Positions 48,433-60,783 are shown, counted from the stretch's first letter. The stretch: DNA of 64,000 bases from Pseudopithomyces maydicus (GCA_026873275.1 JANTUC010000009.1:1302001-1366000), one strand, 5' to 3'. Translations and numbers: made by a program. Notes: generated by a model from the letters alone, not told the origin.

Positions 48433-49268
48433 TGTGAGGATAGCACAGGTCAATCCGGTGCAGTTGGAAATTTCACTGCGAACTTTTCGATTTTCGAACT
48501 TCGAGAAGCTAGGTGGTACGCTAGCGCGGGTAGCGGCTTGGCAAAACGGGTCTCTACCTCCGAAGCCTAACGCAGCGGAACTACACCGGCCCATAAGCGT
48601 CGAATGCGTAAATCACCACCATAACGTATACAAGTACTGTCATTATGAAGAACATACAGAATGTCTTGAAACGATGCCGTTATGATACATGTAAAACATA
48701 AAGGGATAGCAGGAGCATCATATTCTCTCTTACACTGCAATGGTTCAAAACGCCGTACATTCCAGAGCATGCGACGAATCCGGAAACCACATTCGCACTA
48801 CCACCTCAGGATACCATCCACGAGTTACAACAAAGATATCATCCGAATGCGTCTCATCCTATTTTTATTCTCCAGGTACCCTTCACTGTCTTTCATCCAC
48901 GAGGTACCTTGACCGCAAACAGTAGCCACCATGAAAGAATTGTCGCATATAAGCCTTGCATTTGGGTGTACGAGACCTATCTTTTTGAAAACTCGCTAAA
49001 TTTCATAAAATGGGCTTCTTTCCTTGAAATGCATTGGAATCTCATCAGAAACTATTGGACTCCTACTTCAGTAATTCTCAGTTCCACGAGGTACCACCAC
49101 CGTTCCTCTACTACGTCCGTTTCGTCAGCTTCGTTAATTACGACGACAACTGCCATACAGACAACTTCTACGTTTAAGACTACTATTGCAACTTTAACGC
49201 CTAGTAGTAGCGTTTTGCCTACCATCTCTTCGTCTACTACCACGGAGTCTTGCACCACCATCATTACA

Positions 49269-49972
49269 ATGCCTACCTTTCTCAGTATCATCACTTCAAC
49301 TCTGTTTGTTACACTCAGTGTAACAGCTATTCCGCAGGATCCTGCAAATATTCCATCCGCTATTCGTGTGCTATCCGACTGTACCCAGGATGTACTCTTC
49401 CCGCTGCTCGCAAACAGCGAATGCAACCCCGCGAACTTCCCTTGTATCTGCGTTGAGCTCGATCGTCTTCAAGCCCGTGCCGCTGTAGCAGCAGCCTGCC
49501 CAAATGACGTGCAGCGTAAGTCCATGACCCCTTTCGCCAATCCTAGCACGAACTTGGCCATTGACGCGCTACAGAATACAATGACTTCGCCCTCAGCACC
49601 TGCGGCAACATTGCCCAAGTGGTGACCATCACCGATACTTCTGTAGCTCCAATTACCGTGGTTCCTGTCATCGTCCCCTCTGGCGCTCCTGAAAACTTCA
49701 CGGCTTCTCCCGGGCCCTTCAACAATGGCACTGTTGCCCCAGTTGCGCCGAGCACGTTGGCTCCAATCGTGGTTGTGCCCTCTGTACAGCCGGAACCAGC
49801 TCCTGCGCCAGCTCCCCAGCCCGCACCGGAAAGCACGGCTAGCCCTGCGCAACCCGCATCACCAGCTAACCCTGAGTTCTCTGGCGCTGCAGTAAGTGAG
49901 TTTGGGAAGGCTAGCATGGCTGGGTTTGCGGGAGGTCTGGGTATCATGTGGCTTGCATTTGCTCAATTGTAG
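49269..49972 (+). CDS. secreted, probably GPI-anchored CFEM-like protein
   Basis: Exon 1 is 49269-49515, the intron is 49516-49574 (GTAAGT/CAG, 59 bp) and exon 2 is 49575-49972, giving 214 aa. There is a signal peptide at residues 1-21 (LSIITSTLFVTLSVTA). A Cys-rich module follows with six cysteines, C-x14-C-x6-C-x1-C and two more, including FPCIC, which resembles a reduced CFEM domain (canonical CFEM has eight). A Pro/Ala/Ser/Thr spacer of about 90 residues follows. The C-terminus is hydrophobic after a small-residue stretch, as for GPI attachment. CFEM proteins act at the cell surface, some in haem uptake or host interaction; nothing specific can be said here. Earlier in-frame ATGs upstream of 49269 would bury the signal peptide. 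Confidence 0.78.
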
Positions 49973-50304
49973 GCTGTATCGGTCGGGTGTTTGTACTCCT
50001 GAATTCATAGATTTGGTGGTATTCGATGTAGTGTAATGTTTAATTATAGTTGCAAGGAAATTGTAAAGCTTAGACAAATGGGGCACTGTTTGAGACGCTG
50101 AAGAGCAATGTGATGATGGCAACGAAGGATAATGCAATAGAACTCATAGAAAGCTAAGAATGGCTTCGTTTAATTATGCTGCCACAAAATACTCCACATA
50201 AGATTGTGTTGGCAGTGGAAAGATAGCGCCCTTTCATATCTGATCGAAATAATCAAGAGAAACCCATACTCATACACCCTCCATCTAGAGGTAGGCACCT
50301 GTCC

Positions 50305-52680
50305 CTAGAAAGACATGCCATTGCCTGCATTGTGCTCCTTTATATAGTCACCTCCCTTCTCCATGAATTCGGCCCGGGTGATAAAATTTGTTCTGTTCTC
50401 TTTCTTGCCAGCCCATTTGGCCGCGCCTCTCCATGCGTCCAAGACAGCATCATTTGCTCTCCGGACCACGAGCTCTTGTTCAGCGGGTAGAACAGCACGA
50501 AGTTCAGAAGCAAGCCTTTCCTCGAAACCTTGGAATAGTGTGTTTCCACCCGTAAGGAAGATGTCACGGAAAACATTATCGCGGTGCGGATTGTCAGCAA
50601 GGCGCTCGGTAAGTATGGTCGATGCAATTTCGATGATGCCGGCTTGATCGAGACCAGCGATAGTGGGCTGGAATACCACCTCAGGAACACGAATACGTTC
50701 TACGTTAAGATGAAGCTGGTGCGCTTCTTTCTGGCTCTCAGGGTCAAAGGGATATGGGCCGTGCATGAACGCATGCAACAAGGACTTTGTCCAGTCTGTC
50801 TGCGCTTCTCGTGTAGACTCTTCGGTGAACGTGGGATCAAACTTGAGGAGCTGTGCCTCGATGTCCTTCAGCGCCTTGCCGAGGTCCTCTTCTTCTTCAT
50901 CGTCTGACTGTTCACCTGTAGCTATGGTACGGTAGACACCCCAATCTGCGTCATCGGCTCCGAACGTATCGTCGTCACCACCACCTCTCCTTCGCTTCTT
51001 CGTAGGGGCATCGGACGCAAGGTTCGCTATCGACTTCATACGCATTTGGTTTGCCAGCGACTTCCTGTTGCCTAGTTCGGCCTTTAGTCGCTCGCGATCC
51101 TTAATCTTTTGCACGATAGCTAAGCGCGCCTGGCGACGCTCTTCAGACCAACCTTCGAGATCAGCTTCGCGCCTTTCGTCGTCGAGGCGCTGTTCCTCTG
51201 CTAGACGTGCCTTCTCACGCTCTTTTTCTGCTTTGGCACGTAAACGTGCCTCATAGTTGGACTTCATAAGACGTTGTTGGCGCTTCTGCTTCAGCTCCTC
51301 CTCGTCAAGCTCCTCATCGGGCCTGTCAAGAAGCGGGAATGTAGGCACTTCTTGGACTTCTTCTTCCACGTCACCGACATCTTTGTTCCTTGCTTTCCGT
51401 ATCGACTTTTCAAGTTCCCGGACCTTCTTCTCTAATTGGCTCTCATCGTCGAAATCATTAGACTCCAAAATGCGCTTAGCTTCCTTCTTGGTTTGGTCTT
51501 GGAGTTGAATCTGCAATTGCTGATAGTACTCAAATTCCTCCTCCTTCCGTTTCAGCTTTTCCAAGCGCATCTTCGCAGCTTGAGCTTGAAGCCTTCGACC
51601 GCTCTCTTTCCTCTTCTCTGCAGCTGCTGCAAGTTCTTCTTCAGTTTTCTGAACAACAATCTGCTCGACATAGGGAAATTGCACTATTCGGTTTCGCTCC
51701 TCTAGGCCTGTCCAATCCAAATACTTGGAGAGCTCTTCTTCGTAGTTCTGGCTGACATAGCAGTGGTCTCGGACCAGGTCTTCCGCCTGCGGGTCGCTCA
51801 TTTTGCCAGGGAACGAAGGATATTTGAGGCGGAGGAGCTTCAGCAGATATTCGGCGCATTGGAAGCGTCCCCAATTTAGACGTGTCGATTGTGACAATAG
51901 TGCTTTGGAGTTAACGACCGGTATCAAGTGTGTGGATGTGTGGGAAGAGGAAACAACGAGGCCGGTCTTGCCACCGTTATAGGAGTAGGAGAAGAGCGAG
52001 TCGATACCGTATGCGACAGAGGGCGCGCCGTAACATTCGAATAGAATTTCCGACATGGCTAAACATCAATATCGTGAGCAAATATCTCTGAGAGAATCCC
52101 ACAGCGGGCGAGGCTGAGGAAAGACTATACGCACTCTTTCTGGTGTAGCCCAGGTTCGCGACAGGCTCCGTCATAACAATGGGCCTGTCTATGCTGCCAT
52201 TCTTCCCGTCTACGCCTAGCTTGATGAAGCAGTAGTCCAGAACACCTTCCATGACATCCCAGTTGTTCACAATGTTGCTCCCTGGCTCGTAGATGTTTTT
52301 AGACTGGCCTCTCGCGGTGCCATCGCTGAAGACATCTGAACCGACAAAAGTAAAGGTACGGGCGAGCTTCCGATCGCGGTATTTGGCTACGAGAGGGCGT
52401 AGCGATAATCGGGGACTCGAATCGAAAGACCAGCCTGCGCGGACCGTCGAGGAGCCTGGTGAAGCCGTTAGACCTTCCTGGATGATGCGCGCCCCCATTG
52501 ACACGTACCATTGTCTATGACGATTGCCGTTTCGCGATTGCTGCGCGCATAGCCTTCTGAGTCTACAGGTCTGAAGCCCTCGAATGGCGGCTCGCTGACG
52601 CTCCAGATCTTTGCGGGCGGCGGCTTGGGGGAGTTGCGGCCAGAGGGCGGCGGAATGTCTGCTGTTGCCGAGGGTGCCAT
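50305..52680 (-). CDS. arp5: actin-related protein Arp5, INO80 complex
   Basis: A nuclear actin-related subunit of the INO80 chromatin remodeller, where it forms a module with Ies6. Exons are 52509-52680, 52135-52455 and 50305-52058; introns of 53 and 76 bp have GTACGT and GTGCGT donors. The protein has 748 aa. The actin fold begins AIVIDNGSSTVRAGW; MTEPVANLGYTRK, LFECYGAPSVAYGIDSLFSY and GLVVSSSHTSTHLIP follow. A roughly 300-residue charged coiled-coil insert, typical of Arp5, interrupts the fold (about residues 310-590). The actin C-terminal part resumes with FRDIFLTGGNTLFQGFEERL. The nearby ies6 gene is the interacting partner. Confidence 0.94.
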
Positions 52681-53291
52681 TGTGGTGGGAGTGTTGATGT
52701 TAAGAGGTCTGGAGACGGGAAGGCTATGGCATGTCGCAGCGTTTGTAGCGGCTCTCAGCGTCTATTGGGCCGTGCTACACAACTATTGTGTTGAGCACCA
52801 GCTTCCGCGCGCCCTCACCGTGATCGCGGTCCAGGCACCATTCCCAAAATGGCAACCTCCAGGAATATCATGTTGGAATACAGTATGTACTATTATACGG
52901 CACAAGCACGCACATTGGTTCTGAATCATGGATTAACAGCGACAATTACAGATTCACTGTTTGCTGTCGGGCATCTAGGTAGCGATGCCACTATCTATCA
53001 CATGCTGGCTGTCTTCCTAGTGCGCGTAGCATCACGGCCGAGCACCAGCGTCCATACGTGCAAAGTCTCCGTAGTAGCAAGGACGGACAACAGCTGAAAC
53101 CTCCAGAGTATTTCATACTACGCTAGCTTCCCAGATAAATATCCTGAAAAGGCCAAAGGGCTATTTCATGGCGTTGGGCTTTTGCTTCTGCTGTGGATGT
53201 TTAAAATCTAGGCAATTCCTCAAGCAGGATCCTTGAGACCATTGGTGGCTATTGAAGCATCAGTAGCCGTCAAATCCTGACTTGGTGCATT
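52681..53291. other. intergenic, nothing supported
   Basis: 5' flank of arp5 and 3' flank of dad4. No coding or RNA feature is seen. Confidence 0.55.
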
Positions 53292-53599
53292 TCATCTACC
53301 TTCGAGGTGGAAGAGAACATTGGATTGGTAGTTCTTGAACATTTGAGCCACTAGCTCGGTGTCCATGTTCGCGATGTTGATCTCTTGCAGGTTCTTGTTC
53401 AACGTCATGATCGCTTCGTTGAGTTTCTCCTGTATTCCTGTGAGTATAAATACGGTATGGTGAACACATGCGATGTTGTATCTCACCACATTGACGATAA
53501 TACGAGAGAGCAGGAGGCTCTGCTGATGCTCATGTGGGCTTTCCTTTTACGATGTCAACAAACATATCTCCAGGTTAATGATGACCACAGACATACCAT
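53292..53599 (-). CDS. dad4: DASH/DAM complex subunit Dad4
   Basis: A small kinetochore protein of the ten-subunit DASH ring that couples kinetochores to microtubules. There are three coding exons on the minus strand: 53597-53599 (the ATG alone), 53487-53543 (57 nt) and 53292-53429. Introns are 53 and 57 bp with GTATGT and GTGAGA donors and AAG and CAG acceptors. The protein has 65 aa: it starts MESPHEHQQSLLLSRIIVNV, continues EKLNEAIMTLNKNLQEIN and ends NYQSNVLFHLEGR. The whole is one amphipathic helix pair, as in yeast Dad4 (72 aa). The start codon cannot be placed otherwise: exon 2 has no ATG before the conserved region. Confidence 0.9.
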
Positions 53600-53886
53600 A
53601 GTGTTGTGTTCGTGAATTGTGAGGTGCGAGGTGAGGAAGCTCATGTTTACGCTGGGCGTGGGGCAACCCAAACAGTCGATGCCAAGGATTATAGGGCTGA
53701 ATGTAGGTGAACGCTCGAACGCGACAGTCGAGTGATCGCGTCTATCCCCATCGTACCTTCTTCGTACCCTCCATTTACGCTCCCGACGACGAACTTACCA
53801 GTCGCACGGCTTTCTCTGTATATCACCATTTCTACATCGGCACTATATCAACTCGAGCTCCCAAGAGCTCCCTGCGAAGCTCTCCG

Positions 53887-54453
53887 ATGGCTCCTCTTAC
53901 TGCGCAATCCGACGAGCGCACGCACCAAACTCTACTAGATCAACTCGACATTTATAAGGTCTCGAAACCTTTCCGAAACCCACATTGGAAGCCCCCGCAG
54001 CGTCGCAACAAGAACGTCAAGCAAATCATCGCCGATGCCACCCGGAAAGAAGCCTCCGTCATGGCGACTCAGAACAACAGCGGCGCCTCCACACCTGCTC
54101 TTCCCCATACCGAAGGCGCAACCGGCGCTGCAACACCTGTGGGCCGACCTCCTAGCATTGCACAAGCCGCTCAGAGCCTGAGCACCCTCGTCCTGGAGAA
54201 GAATCTGAGGGCTGGGAATGGCAACGGCACAGGGCCAGCAGCTACGTACACCAACATCGAGAGCGCGCCGAGTTTCCACCCGAGCAGCCAGAGGAGATAC
54301 TGTGATGTCACGGGCTTGTCGGCGCCATACACAGACCCGAAGACGAGACTGCGATACCATGACAAGGAGGTATTCGGTATCATCAGGACGATGCCACAGA
54401 ACGTTGTTGAGGGATATCTGGGCGCGAGAGGCGCACATACAGTGCTTAAGTGA
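53887..54453 (+). CDS. ies6: INO80 complex subunit Ies6 (YL1-C domain)
   Basis: Ies6 binds Arp5 and the nucleosome within INO80. The gene has a single exon and encodes 188 aa from the ATG at 53887. The N-terminus has KPFRNPHWKPPQRRNKNVKQII. A Ser/Ala-rich linker follows, and the C-terminal YL1-C domain reads RRYCDVTGLSAPYTDPKTRLRYHDKEVF, then GYLGARGAHTVLK. The frame is open further upstream but without a better start. The gene lies 287 bp from dad4 (divergent) and 1.2 kb from arp5. Confidence 0.92.
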   Translation: MAPLTAQSDERTHQTLLDQLDIYKVSKPFRNPHWKPPQRRNKNVKQIIADATRKEASVMATQNNSGASTPALPHTEGATGAATPVGRPPSIAQAAQSLSTLVLEKNLRAGNGNGTGPAATYTNIESAPSFHPSSQRRYCDVTGLSAPYTDPKTRLRYHDKEVFGIIRTMPQNVVEGYLGARGAHTVLK

Positions 54454-55204
54454 ACAGCGAGAGTACACAAGCACCTCTTACAGGGTTTAAAGGTCTTTAA
54501 ACTGTTCCGCTACGCCAAATACTACATGAGCACGCAGGGGGTGAACTAAGAAACCATGGTGTCCGGATGGATTGACAAAACGACACAGTATGAAGATATG
54601 TTAGGCCAACAAAGTCAAGCTCACTCCACCCACCAAGCCCCTCTCGAGGCAAGGTTCAAGGAGGCGCTCCGGCTTAATCGTGGACTGTTTTTTTCTTCGC
54701 CAATAACTCTATACCAGGAACACACCAACAGTGTTCCTAGTTACAGCAGCATGGAAGCTGCTGTGGTCGAGGCGGTCCTATATAAATTTTTTCCCATTCT
54801 TTCGACAACGAGTAGGAGCAGTGGTAAATGTAAGATAGTTGATCAATCCAATATGATGATAATCATCCACCAAGTATGTTGCAAGCTGGACTTTTGATTT
54901 TGCTTGCCTAGCAAAAGTCCATGGTGTGTAGGAGCGCAGGCTCAGAAAATCATGCGAACACCCGTCAAGCCGTTCGCGCTAAGCAGGGGTCAGACGACGC
55001 ACGGACTACGGCTCCATTCGCCGCGACTCTCACCAGTTGCGAAAGGGACACGAAACAAGCAGTTTCTCTCCACAAATATCGTACAAGCAAACTACAACGC
55101 GTTCGCGGCACCTGAACGGCTATACAGTTGCCTGCACTCTCTGATCAGAACTTTGCTTGCACTGAACCACGCGCAAAGCGCAACCGCTATTCAAGATGCC
55201 TACA
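54454..55204. other. intergenic, nothing supported
   Basis: About 750 bp. Plus-strand frames at 54556-54897 and 54904-55269 have no domain or splice support; the second overlaps the got1 start out of frame. Confidence 0.5.
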
Positions 55205-55806
55205 ATGTGGCTTACAGATACCCAGAGTACGTGAGAAGATGCAGACTATATGCCATGGGACTTTGCTAACAGCAGCACAGAGATTGGGGTTGCCTTCTGT
55301 TCAGGGGGTAGGTACGCATACGACCGCGCAATCGCCACATACTCAGCGCAAGACGGCTGATCACACGAACAGGCGGCTTCTTTCTTCTCGGCGGCGTCAT
55401 GATGTTTTTTGATCGTTCGATGTACGTCCTACGATTTGATCCCGAATCCATGCAAAATAAACTCTGAAATTCTCATTAACATCCACACTCCAGGCTTGCC
55501 ATGGGCAACATCCTCTTCCTCATCGGCCTCACCCTTATAATCGGTTTCCAAAAGACCGCATCCTTCTTCGCCCGCCGCCAGAAATGGAAAGGTACCGCTG
55601 CCTTTGCCGCTGGTATCACTCTCATCCTCCTCAGATGGGCATTCTTCGGCTTCCTGATCGAACTATACGGCATACTGGTGCTGTTTGGCGACTTCTTCGC
55701 GACGATAGCGGGGTTCGTGGGGAATATCCCTGTGGTGGGACCATACATTGCGAAAGCGCTGGAGAAGTTAGGAGCTGTGCAGAGAAACAACGAACTCCCC
55801 GTATAG
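55205..55806 (+). CDS. got1: Golgi transport protein Got1
   Basis: A small tetraspan membrane protein that cycles between ER and Golgi and aids vesicle fusion. There are four exons: 55205-55226 (22 nt), 55281-55307 (27 nt), 55373-55421 (49 nt) and 55494-55806. Introns of 54, 65 and 72 bp have GTACGT, GTAGGT and GTACGT donors. The protein has 136 aa, starts MWLTDTQKIGVAFCSGGGFF and has the Got1 core GNILFLIGLTLIIGFQKT, FFARRQKWKGTAAF and RWAFFGFLIELYGILVLFGDFF. Without the three tiny exons only the last 101 residues would be annotated. It converges with the NDUFAF7-like gene. Confidence 0.93.
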
Positions 55807-56270
55807 ACGAGCTGGGCGTCGAGTTGCGACAAAAGCAGAGATATGACGAAGAGAGAAGATGTACTTATAGTTTTGACTTGTGGTGGCGCGGTCAACATAG
55901 GATAGGGTGGATATGGAGATGGAGTTTGGCAGGCGCATATAAAGGCGTTACGTTGTAGAGCGAGGGTGCGTTTGGGTGCATTTAGGATACCACTTGTTCA
56001 AGCACATCTGAGGGATGATGAACTTGGAAATCCGGTTTCTTTTCAACATCCTATGTCAGAATTGAGACACCTGAGCACAGTAGCACTTTTTTTCTGATTT
56101 GCTTGGTGAAAGGGAAACAATCTTGGGATTGCCACAGTTTTATGTTCGAATGATACTGAATGTATATACTATGATCTTAGCACGAGTCTTCAGCCACAAA
56201 ACCTCTACATTTAACTACAATTGATACCTCAAATACATGTTGTACACGGCATGCTTTTCTCATCACACAA

Positions 56271-57955
56271 TCACCTCCCACTCTCCTTAAACATGTCGAC
56301 GACACTTCCGCCGAAGCCTACCGGTCTCCTCACTGCCTTGTTCTCCACGTATGGCACCACTGCCATAACCTTATATATCCTGCCCATACCCGTAGGCCCC
56401 CTGTCTACCAGCCTCTTCACTGCAGTCTCCAACCTCTGTCTTGTCTCTTCATCGCCCGCACCCTTTAGTAATCTCTCGGCGCGTTCCATGATACCCAGCG
56501 TAGAAAGGAAGTACGCTTGTTCAACTGGTCCATGCACTTCCACGCCCGGGGATGCATCTAGTGCTGCTTCCGCTAGCGCAACAAAATCGACATCGGCAGA
56601 GATATCGACTAGCCCAGCAGACACAAACGGTGAGCAAGCTTGGTGTGCTCTAATGCCGCGGAGGGTATTAGCAGGAATGGTTGACGCAGTTCCGTAGTCT
56701 AGGATCAGAGCTGCCCCTGAGGGATTGGATTTCTGGAACGTGGGTATAGGCTTCGATTTTGGATTGATCGAAGCATTCGCTGGGATTGGTGCTTGTGACG
56801 GGGCATTAGAGGGGTTGGCGCCGCCTATCCTGACAGCGAAATCTCCAATGTACGACAAGCTCTCGGGCGATATTTCAACAATGGCATCGGCGGTGTTTGC
56901 GAGAGCTTTATAACGTTCAGAGGTTTGCGGGAGGTACAAGCTGTGTGGTGTGGGCGTCTTTGAAACTGTAAGGTGGAACTCTGGGTGCGGAGAACCATCT
57001 TCTTGCTTAGGAGAAGTTGGCATCTGCGACTCGTGAATGGGCGCTACAACCAGCTCGTGCCACTGGTTCTTAGGTGATTGAGGGCCAGACCTGGGAGTTA
57101 TTGGGCCGTCCGGTGTAATTGTTTTCGAAGCAGCGGGAATGGAGGAGTTGGCCACGTTCTGGAAGACGTGGATAGGGAGGGCATCGAAAAACTCGTGGGC
57201 AAGGATAAAGGGAGTCGATGTTTCGTCTGATCTATCGTTAATAGCCACGACAGTACAGACACTATTGGCTTACCCTTTGGCACAAATCTCAGGTCTTCAC
57301 ACCAAGTTACCGTGCAGTTTGGTATGTATTTGCAGGGCGCTCTCCATCCCAATTCGAACGCGACCGGGTCTTCTGTATCTGCGAGCAGCTTCGATTGTTG
57401 CTTCCGGAGATCATCAGATGCCTCAATCATATAAATTGCCTCGATACTTCGCGCAAACGACTTGAAACTAGAGATGGTCCTCAAAACATCGTCCATCAAC
57501 GTTCCTCTCCCAGGACCCACTTCAATGATTTGCACTTTCTCTTTCCGGCCTTGCGCAAGCCACTCTGTGTATAGCCATATGCCCACTAGCTCTCCGAAAA
57601 CCTGGCTGATCTCAGGCGACGTAATAAAATCGCCCTTCGTGCCGAATTGGTCGTGGCCGGTAGTTTGGCGCGTGTAGTATCCACCTTGGTCTGAGGTGAG
57701 GCATTGGCGCATGTACGAGGCTACAGAGACGGGTCCAGTAGTCTATAGCACTGTTAGCATAAATAAGATATGGAAAGCCATTGAGTGTACCTCTATAGCC
57801 TGAGCCAATGTCTTCGCCAGTGGTGTCGACCATTGTCGCTCATCAGAGTCGTTCGACGACCATCGTAAACCATATCGTGGTATCTGTGGTCTCGCAAATC
57901 GAGGCCTTGCGCATCTCGTCGCGGCCCGGGTTAGGGTAAGAGGATTAGGCCTCAT
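56271..57955 (-). CDS. mitochondrial NDUFAF7/MidA-type protein arginine methyltransferase
   Basis: NDUFAF7 dimethylates an arginine of a core subunit during assembly of respiratory complex I in the mitochondrial matrix. Exons are 57791-57955, 57274-57742 and 56271-57226; introns of 48 and 47 bp are among the shortest here. The protein has 529 aa. It has an Arg-rich presequence (RAATRCARPRFARPQIPRYGLR). The SAM-fold core reads GDFITSPEISQVFGELVGIWL, EVGPGRGTLMDDVLR and AHEFFDALPIHVFQ, followed by ILDYGTAS and IRAHQ late in the protein. A roughly 60-residue acidic/Pro insert follows the EFFDALP motif. It shares a 217-bp divergent promoter with the CDK11-type kinase. Confidence 0.9.
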
Positions 57956-58172
57956 ATCTTGACAATAATCGGAACTCCATGACGTTGTTTTCGGGACCAA
58001 AAGTTCACGTTCGGAACGCGGAAGCTATGACCACCTCCAGGACCGACGCCTGACCACGTGCTCTTTAGCAATCCATCCACCACCATCCATCCTGAGGCCT
58101 CACTCGAGTTGTTTGACGTAGATAATACCGACAGTCAACCTTAGAAGCGAAAGAAAACAAAAAAATTACATC

Positions 58173-59531
58173 ATGGCGTCTCGCTGGGCTGATGACGAAG
58201 CTGACAAGGCAGAGGATCTCCGTCGCAAGAAAGAGAAGGAAGAAAAGAAGCGCTTGAAACTTCAGAAACAACAGGCTGAGCAGGAAGCAGCCATTATTGC
58301 ATCCCAAGCAAAAGAATTGGACTATCGTCCAACGAAGCGCCGGCGGCTCTCTAATGATGACCTGCCAGAGGGCGAAGAACCACAGAAACAACTTACAGAA
58401 AGGAAACTACTCCGTTTTGATGGTGGAACCTGGGGCCCATGCCGGCATACATCCAATTTCGAAACATTGAACCATATCGAAGAAGGCTCCTACGGCTGGG
58501 TCTCTCGTGCACGCGATATCTCTACAGGCCAAGTAGTCGCGCTCAAGAAAGTGAAGATGGATTACCAGCAACAAGATGGCTTCCCTATTACTGCGCTGCG
58601 CGAGATCATAATCCTGCAGCGTGCACGTCACAACAACGTTGTTGCATTGCACGAAGTGCTCTCCGGCTCAGACCCCTCTGAAGTCGTTCTTGTCATGGAA
58701 TTCCTAGAGCACGACCTCAAGACGCTGCAAGAAGACATGCAAGAGCCGTTCCTCGCTTCTGAAGTCAAGACTCTACTACGGCAATTGACCTCTGCGATAT
58801 CATTCTTGCATTCAAACCACATTCTACATCGAGATCTAAAGACGTCAAACATATTATTGAGTAACCACGGGCATCTGAAGATTGCAGACTTCGGCATGGC
58901 ACGGTACATACCACCCCCAGATGCGCGGCTCACTCAGCTCGTGGTGACACTGTGGTACCGCTCTCCCGAGTTGCTACTAGGAACGGAGACGTATGGGACT
59001 GAAATTGACATGTGGAGTCTGGGCTGTATATTTGGCGAGCTTCTACTTAAGCAACCGATCCTACAGGGAAAAAACGAGGTTGACGAGCTGAGTCTTATAT
59101 TTGCGCTTTGCGGGTTGCCAACGGAAAGAAGTTGGCCGGAATTCTGGCGCTTGCCCAATGCCAAAGGGCTGAAGATACCGCGGGACTCCAATACCAAAAG
59201 TGGGGGCGTGATCAGGACGAAGTTTCCGTTCTTGACCAACGCAGGTGCAGACCTTCTTATGAGCCTCCTGTCCCTGAATCCCGAGCATAGGCCAGCAGCA
59301 GATGAGGTCCTTGAACATGCCTACTTTAGGGAGCAGCCGAAGCCGAAGCCCATGGAAATGTTTCCTACCTTCCCTAGTAAAGCTGGTCGAGAGAAAAGAA
59401 GGAGGCGCGACAGTCCCAATGCACCCAAAAGAGGCGAGGTACCGGGAATGCAGAACGTGGACTTCAGCGGTATCTTTGCAAACCGGGATGAGGAGCAAGC
59501 AGGAGCCGGGTTTCAACTCAGAGTTGCATGA
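58173..59531 (+). CDS. CDK11-type cyclin-dependent kinase
   Basis: A Ser/Thr kinase of the CDK11 (PITSLRE) group, linked to transcription and splicing. It has a single exon and encodes 452 aa. The N-terminal 85 residues are a charged coiled coil with a basic cluster (RPTKRRR). The kinase domain spans about residues 97-385. The Gly loop reads EEGSYGWVSRA, the Lys is in VALKKVKM and the cyclin-binding helix is PITALREI. The catalytic loop HRDLKTSN and DFGMAR follow, then the activation segment LVVTLWYRSPELLLG. PITALRE is also the CDK9 spelling, but the HRDLKTSN loop and the N-terminal extension fit CDK11 better. The tail has a basic stretch (KRRRRDSP). Confidence 0.9.
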   Translation: MASRWADDEADKAEDLRRKKEKEEKKRLKLQKQQAEQEAAIIASQAKELDYRPTKRRRLSNDDLPEGEEPQKQLTERKLLRFDGGTWGPCRHTSNFETLNHIEEGSYGWVSRARDISTGQVVALKKVKMDYQQQDGFPITALREIIILQRARHNNVVALHEVLSGSDPSEVVLVMEFLEHDLKTLQEDMQEPFLASEVKTLLRQLTSAISFLHSNHILHRDLKTSNILLSNHGHLKIADFGMARYIPPPDARLTQLVVTLWYRSPELLLGTETYGTEIDMWSLGCIFGELLLKQPILQGKNEVDELSLIFALCGLPTERSWPEFWRLPNAKGLKIPRDSNTKSGGVIRTKFPFLTNAGADLLMSLLSLNPEHRPAADEVLEHAYFREQPKPKPMEMFPTFPSKAGREKRRRRDSPNAPKRGEVPGMQNVDFSGIFANRDEEQAGAGFQLRVA

Positions 59532-60328
59532 GTTCGGCGAGTTTGTATCTTGACAATGGATGAAACCTGGGAGTTCACGTGCTATCCGAAATGGATTCAT
59601 GGATGAGTGTATGTGTTATTTAGCCTATAATTGTACCTAGGCGATATAAAGAACCTTAATCAATCGCTCGGGCGACCGTGTGCGGACTACAGAAATTTAC
59701 TCATTGAAACTGCATTACATCTAACGACTGGCAAACGGTGAAGTGGTCTGAACCCATTTGATCCGAACTCATTTCAGCCAAAATGAAGTTACAAGCAAAT
59801 GCTGATAGTACGCGGCTACGTCATCAGTAAGATAGTGGCTGTCAGTCGGTGAGCTGATCGTAGCTTTTTGGAAACAAATATGTAAAGAGAGAAGTAAAGA
59901 TCTCGGGAGATCGACAAATCTCATATTTAGATACTACTTGGCTCCTGCGGGTTCTGTGGCATATCATTAGGCAACACCGTGCTCTGAATTTAAGCACGTT
60001 ACTATACCCTCAAATTTCGCTGCTGGCAAGAGAGGGTAAAGGCAACCAGAATACATATCCACGCACAGGAATCAAAGGTATTTTAGAGAACATGATCGTC
60101 ACAAGCAGCATTTAGAGACCACAGCTGACTAGCATTTGTCTAACAAGCTATTTCCGTGCTCTAAGATGATCTTAAGGACATCGCAGATTGCAGTCCACAG
60201 TCATTCGCACATTTACAGGAAACTGTTGGTCCGCCCATGGAAAATAGTTGTCCCACATTGATTCATATCACCCGCACCTGGAAAGAATCCGAGGAACCGT
60301 GACCGTAGCTAGAACAAGCCACCAAACC
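59532..60328. other. intergenic, nothing supported
   Basis: AT-leaning flank between the kinase and the small secreted protein. No open frame or RNA feature is seen. Confidence 0.55.
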
Positions 60329-60664
60329 TTAGCAGTGGAACCCACAGCCTTGACGACAGTCAGGCATCTCGCAAACCTCGCGCGTGCAGTCCGGGATGCA
60401 ATTGTAGAACCAGCAGGGCCACTTGCCCATGCACTCGTTCATATGATCATTGCATGGCGTGCAGCGACCTTCGGGTTGAGGGTCATTGCCTTGGGTTGAT
60501 GCGGTATTGTCGTTGTTCGGAGTAGCAGCAGCAGTGTCGATCTTGAGCTGGGGACCTGACTTTCAGTTAGAGTTTCTCACTTTAAGTTGTGTAAGGTGTC
60601 ACGACTTACTAGCGAAGGTACCGACAACAAGGGCCAAGATGGTGACGAAGATGGAGAAATGCAT
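60329..60664 (-). CDS. small secreted cysteine-rich protein, effector-like
   Basis: Not visible as one open frame. Exon 1 (60610-60664, 55 nt) encodes almost only a signal peptide (hydrophobic IFVTILALVVGTFA). The intron 60556-60609 has GTAAGT and CAG ends (54 bp). Exon 2 (60329-60555) encodes the mature part. The total is 93 aa. After a Thr/Asn/Gln-rich spacer of about 30 residues, ten cysteines follow with spacing C-x2-C-x6-C-x5-C-x4-C-x3-C-x4-C-x4-C-x3-C-x3-C. Cysteine is also the last residue. Five disulphides are possible. I recognise no family. Such proteins in filamentous ascomycetes are often effectors or antimicrobial proteins, but this is inference from size and cysteine content only. 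It sits in a locally gene-poor stretch and has a TATA box upstream. Confidence 0.75.
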
Positions 60665-60783
60665 CTTGTAGATGGATTGAAAGGAGTTCAGGAGACTGGT
60701 ATTTCTGTGCCTGCTTCAAGTTTGCAGTTCTGATGTTGAGCGTGGATGTTATGACAGAAGTCTAGAAGAGATTCGCTGATGGA